Below are positions 60,391 through 64,000 of a stretch of 64,000 nt of DNA, one piece after another. Every line of letters starts with the position of its first letter. The stretch's first letter is position 1. Source of the DNA: Ceriagrion tenellum (lineage: Eukaryota > Arthropoda > Insecta > Odonata > Coenagrionidae); contig OY720636.1 in assembly GCA_963169105.1 (NCBI GenBank), positions 136,267,747 through 136,331,746 of the forward strand, written 5' to 3'. A program made the translations under genes and the position numbers. The notes beneath the pieces are model-generated. The model had not been told where the DNA came from. It did no database searches and saw only the letters and a list, made by a program, of their open reading frames with translations.

Positions 60391-61704
60391 TCAAATGTCA
60401 GTTTCGTTTAAAGGCAACAGACAAATCTTATTTATGGGCCTCTTATATGTTCCCTGTTTGGTTCGCACTGTTGCCACACGCACAAGTCCATCGACACCAG
60501 GATGAACCTGTTCCATTACACCTAGGTTCCAGGACATAGGAGATGTGTTGTCCTCCTTAAAAACCACTAATGCACCCGGATTAATGTTTTTCCTGACTGT
60601 GGACCACTTATTTCTTTGCTGCAGAGTAGTCAAATAGTCATTCGACCACTTCTTCCAGAACTGCTGCAACTGCCGCTGCAACTGCTGCCAGCGAGAAAGC
60701 AAGCCAATCCTTACGTTAATTAGATCTGGTTCTGGGATAGAGGTAATGGGTTGGCCAATGAGAAAATGACCGGGGGTTAAGGCAGAGGGATCGTTTGGAT
60801 CGTTGGACAGAGCAACTAAAGGCCTTGAATTGAGGCACCCTTCAATTTGCGTAACAAGAGTGGCGAATTCTTCAAAGCTCAAACACGCCATTCCCATGAT
60901 TCTTCTCAAATGAAACTTGAAGGACTTAACACCTGCCTCCCATATTCCACCGAAGTGAGGAGATCGGGGTGGAATGAAGTGCCAGGGTATCCCTTCTCTA
61001 CTTGAAAACTCAGCTACAGATTCATGTTTTTGAACTGTACTCACGGTCTCACGCAAGCTGCGCAACTCCTTGTCGGCCCCCACGAACGTAGTCCCATTGT
61101 CACTGTAGATATTTTGGCACCTCCCTCGACGAGAAATGAATCTCTTCAAGGCTGCAAGAAATGCTTGAGCTGTCATATCACTAACTACCTCTAAATGTAT
61201 AGCACGTGTGGCTAGACATATGAACACTGCTGTATAGCATTTAACTCTCATTCTGGATCGTGGTGAACCTGATCTTATGAAAAAGGATCCTGCATAGTCA
61301 GTCCCTGTATTTCTAAAGGGTGTAGAGGGATTAACTCGGCAGCTCGGAAGCTGTCCCATTAACTGTGTCGTTGCTTGAGCCCTTAACTTGCTACAAGGCA
61401 AACAGCGATGGACTATCATTCTAATCACATTCCTTCCATTAGGGATCCAAAATCTCTCTCTCAGTGAATTTAGTAACAATTGGCCTCTCGCATGAAGAAG
61501 TCGCTTGTGTTCCTCTTGGATGATGAGTTTTGTCAAGTGATGCCGTTGTGGTAAAATGGCAGGAAGCTTCTGTTGAAAGGGAAGGTCGGAATTCTGCAAT
61601 CGGCCTCCTACCCGTAGAAGTCCATCCTCACAACAGATTGGATTCAGGGATTTTAAATTGCTCTTACAACTAACTGCCCCATTGTCTTCAAGGTCATGTA
61701 TCTC
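60391..61704 (-). pseudogene. BEL/Pao integrase region
   Basis: Open from just after the last nonsense codon to TAA at 60391. It has an HHCC zinc-binding module (H-x4-H in HKRLLHARG; CLPC about 30 residues later) and then the integrase core with D in NTGTDYAGSF, D in NIYSDNGTTFVGAD and E in HFGGIWEAGVKSFKF. These are the DDE catalytic residues, with 53 residues between the second D and the E. A Pao-type C-terminal domain follows (LLSRWQQLQRQLQQFWKKWS). Key catalytic residues are intact; inactivation lies upstream. Confidence 0.88.
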
Positions 61705-61749
61705 CTGACAGAATTAACTCTACTGAGCCATCTTGATCAAGAGCTGAAG

Positions 61750-62460
61750 TTATTTCTCCATTTCTTCCTGAGTTAATTCACCGATTTGTCTTCTTACACG
61801 TGTGGTTCTTGAATTTTCTTTGAAGCGTAAACAATACGCTATCACTCGTTGCAATTTCCTCAGACTAGAAAACCTTTCTATGATACTAGATGTTTGAACG
61901 TTCAAGCTTACGAAGGTTTTCCTATCCCTTTTCTGTTCTGGAATTTCTTCTGCCTTGACGTGTTTACTGGAGTTCGGCCATGTAGATGGCATTCTGCAAA
62001 TCCAGGAAGGTCCGTTCCACCATGTTCTATTATGGGTAAGGATATCTGCATGTACTCCCCTTGAAATCAAATCTGCTGGATTATCTTCTGATGAAACGTA
62101 ACTCCACTGCGCGTCTGACGTTTTCTCTTGTATCTCTGCCACTCTGTTTGCTACAAATGTTTTCCATTTACTTGGTGATGCTGCTATCCATGATAATGTC
62201 ACCGTAGAGTCAGTCCACATAAATGTCTTGAATTTGATGTTGCTAACTGCAGTAGTAACCTTTTCGAGTGGACGTGCTAACACTAAAGCTCCGCACAATT
62301 CAAGACGTGGAAGCGAAACCCGTTTCACTGGAGCCACTCTTGACTTAGCACAAATCAGTTTAACTGTTGTCTGGCCCCTTTCATTGGTTGATCGAATATA
62401 AATGCAAGCACCATATGCCTTCTCGGAAGCATCTGAGAAACCGTGAATTTGAAGGTACTA
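61750..62460 (-). pseudogene. BEL/Pao RNase H region
   Basis: After the frameshift the minus strand reads GFSDASEKAYGACIYIRS, then VSLPRLELCGALVLARPLEK, WTDSTVTLSWI and NPADLISRG, the conserved BEL/Pao RNase H-like segments. It closes at TAA (61750-61752) after EEMEK, and two further in-frame stops follow within 40 bp. Confidence 0.85.
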
Positions 62461-63995
62461 AGGCTTCCCGTTATAACTGCTAGCCTATCAATAAAGATTT
62501 CGTCAATTTTCTGAAGTTGAGTGTACCAACGTTGCCATTGCTGTAGCAGTTCTTCCGGTAGTTCTTCATCCCAGTCTAGTCCCTTTAACCAAAGTTGCTG
62601 AAGGAGAACCTTGCCAGTTATCACTATTGGGCTTATAAGACCCAAGGGATCAAAAATGGAAGAAATTACTCCTATCACCGTTCTCTTAGTAGTATAGTTC
62701 CTAAATCTTGATTCTTGATATTTGTGACGACCGTTGATAATCTGAAGTCGGTCAGCAGCTGCATGCCAAAGAAGGCCCAAAGTTTTCACCTTGTCTTGGC
62801 TGTCTAGACGAAGTGGAAGGTGCATTTCTCTAAGTTCTAGTGGAATAGATTCCAGTAATGCTGGATGATTTGAACACCATTTGCGTAAGTGAAATCCACC
62901 CCTTTTCAATAGTTTGATGAGCTGGTCTTGGCATTCAAGAGCTTCGTTGAGATTCGATGTACCGGATATGCAATCATCCACGTAGAAGTCATGAGAGAGG
63001 ATTTCTGCTCCCTTTGGATAATCGACTTCTTCGTCTTGGGCTAATTGTTGCAGACACCTAGTTGCCAGGAATGGTGCTGACGATGTGCCGTAGGTGACTG
63101 TCTGTAACTCAAAGGTTTTCATAGGTTCTGTCGTTGAGTTTCTCCATAAGATTCTCTGAAACCCACAATCCTGTTCATGTACTCGTACCTGCCGATACAT
63201 CTTCTCTATATCTGCAGTAAACCCGATTTGGTGAATTCGAAATCGAAGTATGATCGACTGCAGATCTTGTTGAACCGTTGGACCCACCATAAGGACATCA
63301 TTCAAAGACCTTCCAGTAGTTGTCTTAGCAGATGTGTCGAAAACTACCCTTATCTTTGTAGTTGTGCTAGAAGCCTTCACAACAGGATGATGTGGCAGGT
63401 AACAAGTGGTTGTTAAAGCATAATCGGCATCTTGAACGACCTTCATGTGTCCAAGAGATTCGTATTCAGCTAAAAATCCTCCATAGTCTGCACGTAGATT
63501 AGGGTTTCTACCAATACGTCTTTCTAGGTGATGAAGTCTCACTGTCGCCATTTCCAGTGAGTCTCCCAAACATTCAGGAATTTCCTTGAAGGGTAACCGA
63601 ACCACATATCGTCCAGTGGCATCTCTGGTTGAGTTGTTGACAAAATGCTGCTCGCATTCTACATCTTCCTTTGATCGTGGAGGCTGTGTAAAGTTGTCCA
63701 TCTCCCACAATCGTTGTAATTGATCATCAAGACTAAGTGCATTTGCAAGAAAGAATGTCTTCTTCGGAAGAACAGGTGACACTGCCGCCTCCTGAGGATG
63801 AAAACGTCCAGCTAGAATCCATCCCAACTCCGTATTTTGCATGACAGGATAAGGTCCTGGTCTAATCTGCCGCTCAGGTTTGAGAATGTGAAAGAAGATC
63901 TCTGCTCCTATCAGCAAATCTATTCTTCCCGGTTCATTGAACTTAGGGTCTGAAAGGGGAAGTTCCCTCGGAAGATGCCAATTTGCGGTATTCAC
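62355..63995 (-). pseudogene. BEL/Pao protease end and reverse transcriptase
   Basis: A 546-codon frame is open to the window edge. Residues 22-65 (RIDLLIGAEIFFHIL ... QNTELGWILAG) are the C-terminal part of the peptidase-like domain. The RT core spans roughly 190-385 with RVVFDTSAK, a catalytic D in FTADIEKMYRQVRV (about 262), TYGTSSAPFLATR and YVDD at 338-341. A Pao-type connection follows (SSIFDPLGLISPI). The frame ends at 62355 because a 1-nt indel near 62450 shifts it off the RNase H frame. Confidence 0.9.
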
Positions 63996-64000
63996 GTACG

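Larger units (their letters stand above)
60391..64000 (-). mobile_element. BEL/Pao LTR retrotransposon, partial and defective
   Basis: The domain order on the minus strand is the end of the aspartic-peptidase-like (DUF1758-type) region, RT, RNase H, zinc-binding integrase and a C-terminal integrase domain, which is the BEL/Pao pol order. The 5' LTR, gag and most of the protease are beyond the right edge. One frameshift (near 62450) and three nonsense codons between RNase H and integrase (61750, about 61723, about 61717) make this copy inactive. Nearby cells would normally use such elements only as passengers; no cargo is seen. Confidence 0.92.

Noticed and set aside
1..64000. CRISPR arrays, operons, prophage or integrative elements
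   Set aside because: No regularly spaced direct repeats with unique spacers, and no prokaryotic gene organisation; the window is eukaryotic.

Overview
This window is eukaryotic nuclear DNA, almost certainly from an arthropod and probably an insect with an intron-rich, repeat-rich genome. There are no operons, dense ORFs or Shine-Dalgarno starts. Coding sequence appears only as short blocks bounded by GT/AG splice signals. The rest is AT-rich intron or intergenic DNA full of transposon remnants: RTE-like LINEs with short tandem-repeat 3' tails, a BEL/Pao LTR element, a Penelope-like fragment, tRNA-derived SINEs and many foldback/TIR elements. BEL/Pao elements are restricted to animals. I cannot name the species.

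Layout. 1-4.0 kb: candidate 3' end of a plus-strand gene (exons near 1928-2463, 3131-3197, 3899-3982, poly(A) signal 4017), with a 5'-truncated LINE copy directly after it. 4-14 kb: mostly non-coding, with LINE 3' ends (4.1, 6.1, 13.1 kb), a Penelope-like RT fragment (6.5 kb), a TAA-flanked PIF/Harbinger-like MITE (8.8-9.2 kb) and a SINE (13.8 kb). 15-23.2 kb: minus-strand gene territory. The best model starts at an ATG at 23106, about 75 bp downstream of a perfect RFX X-box palindrome. It has an 87-nt intron and a second exon at 22994-22738. Later candidate exons at 22020-21957 and 19902-19792 are followed by a poly(A) signal. A separate convincing terminal exon lies at 15270-15141.

23.2-31 kb: a decayed minus-strand LINE, an internally deleted plus-strand LINE, three palindromic elements and C-rich low-complexity DNA. 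31-39 kb: AT-rich with little recognisable. 39.1-40.7 kb: the best-preserved LINE RT, in one frame broken by a few nonsense codons and one shift. 43-51 kb: four more LINE or SINE remnants. 51-58 kb: little seen except C-rich DNA and one well-bounded minus-strand exon with a Kazal-like cysteine pattern (58.3-58.5 kb). 59-64 kb: a long-TIR element, a LINE tail and the 3' two-thirds of a defective BEL/Pao pol gene running off the right edge on the minus strand.

No gene cluster or new multi-gene system is visible. The most interesting items are the X-box-associated minus-strand gene, the unassigned exons, and the unusual palindromic elements, especially the one built from copies of an 18-bp TGACGT-containing palindrome. 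All homology statements are from recognising motifs by eye; no search was run.
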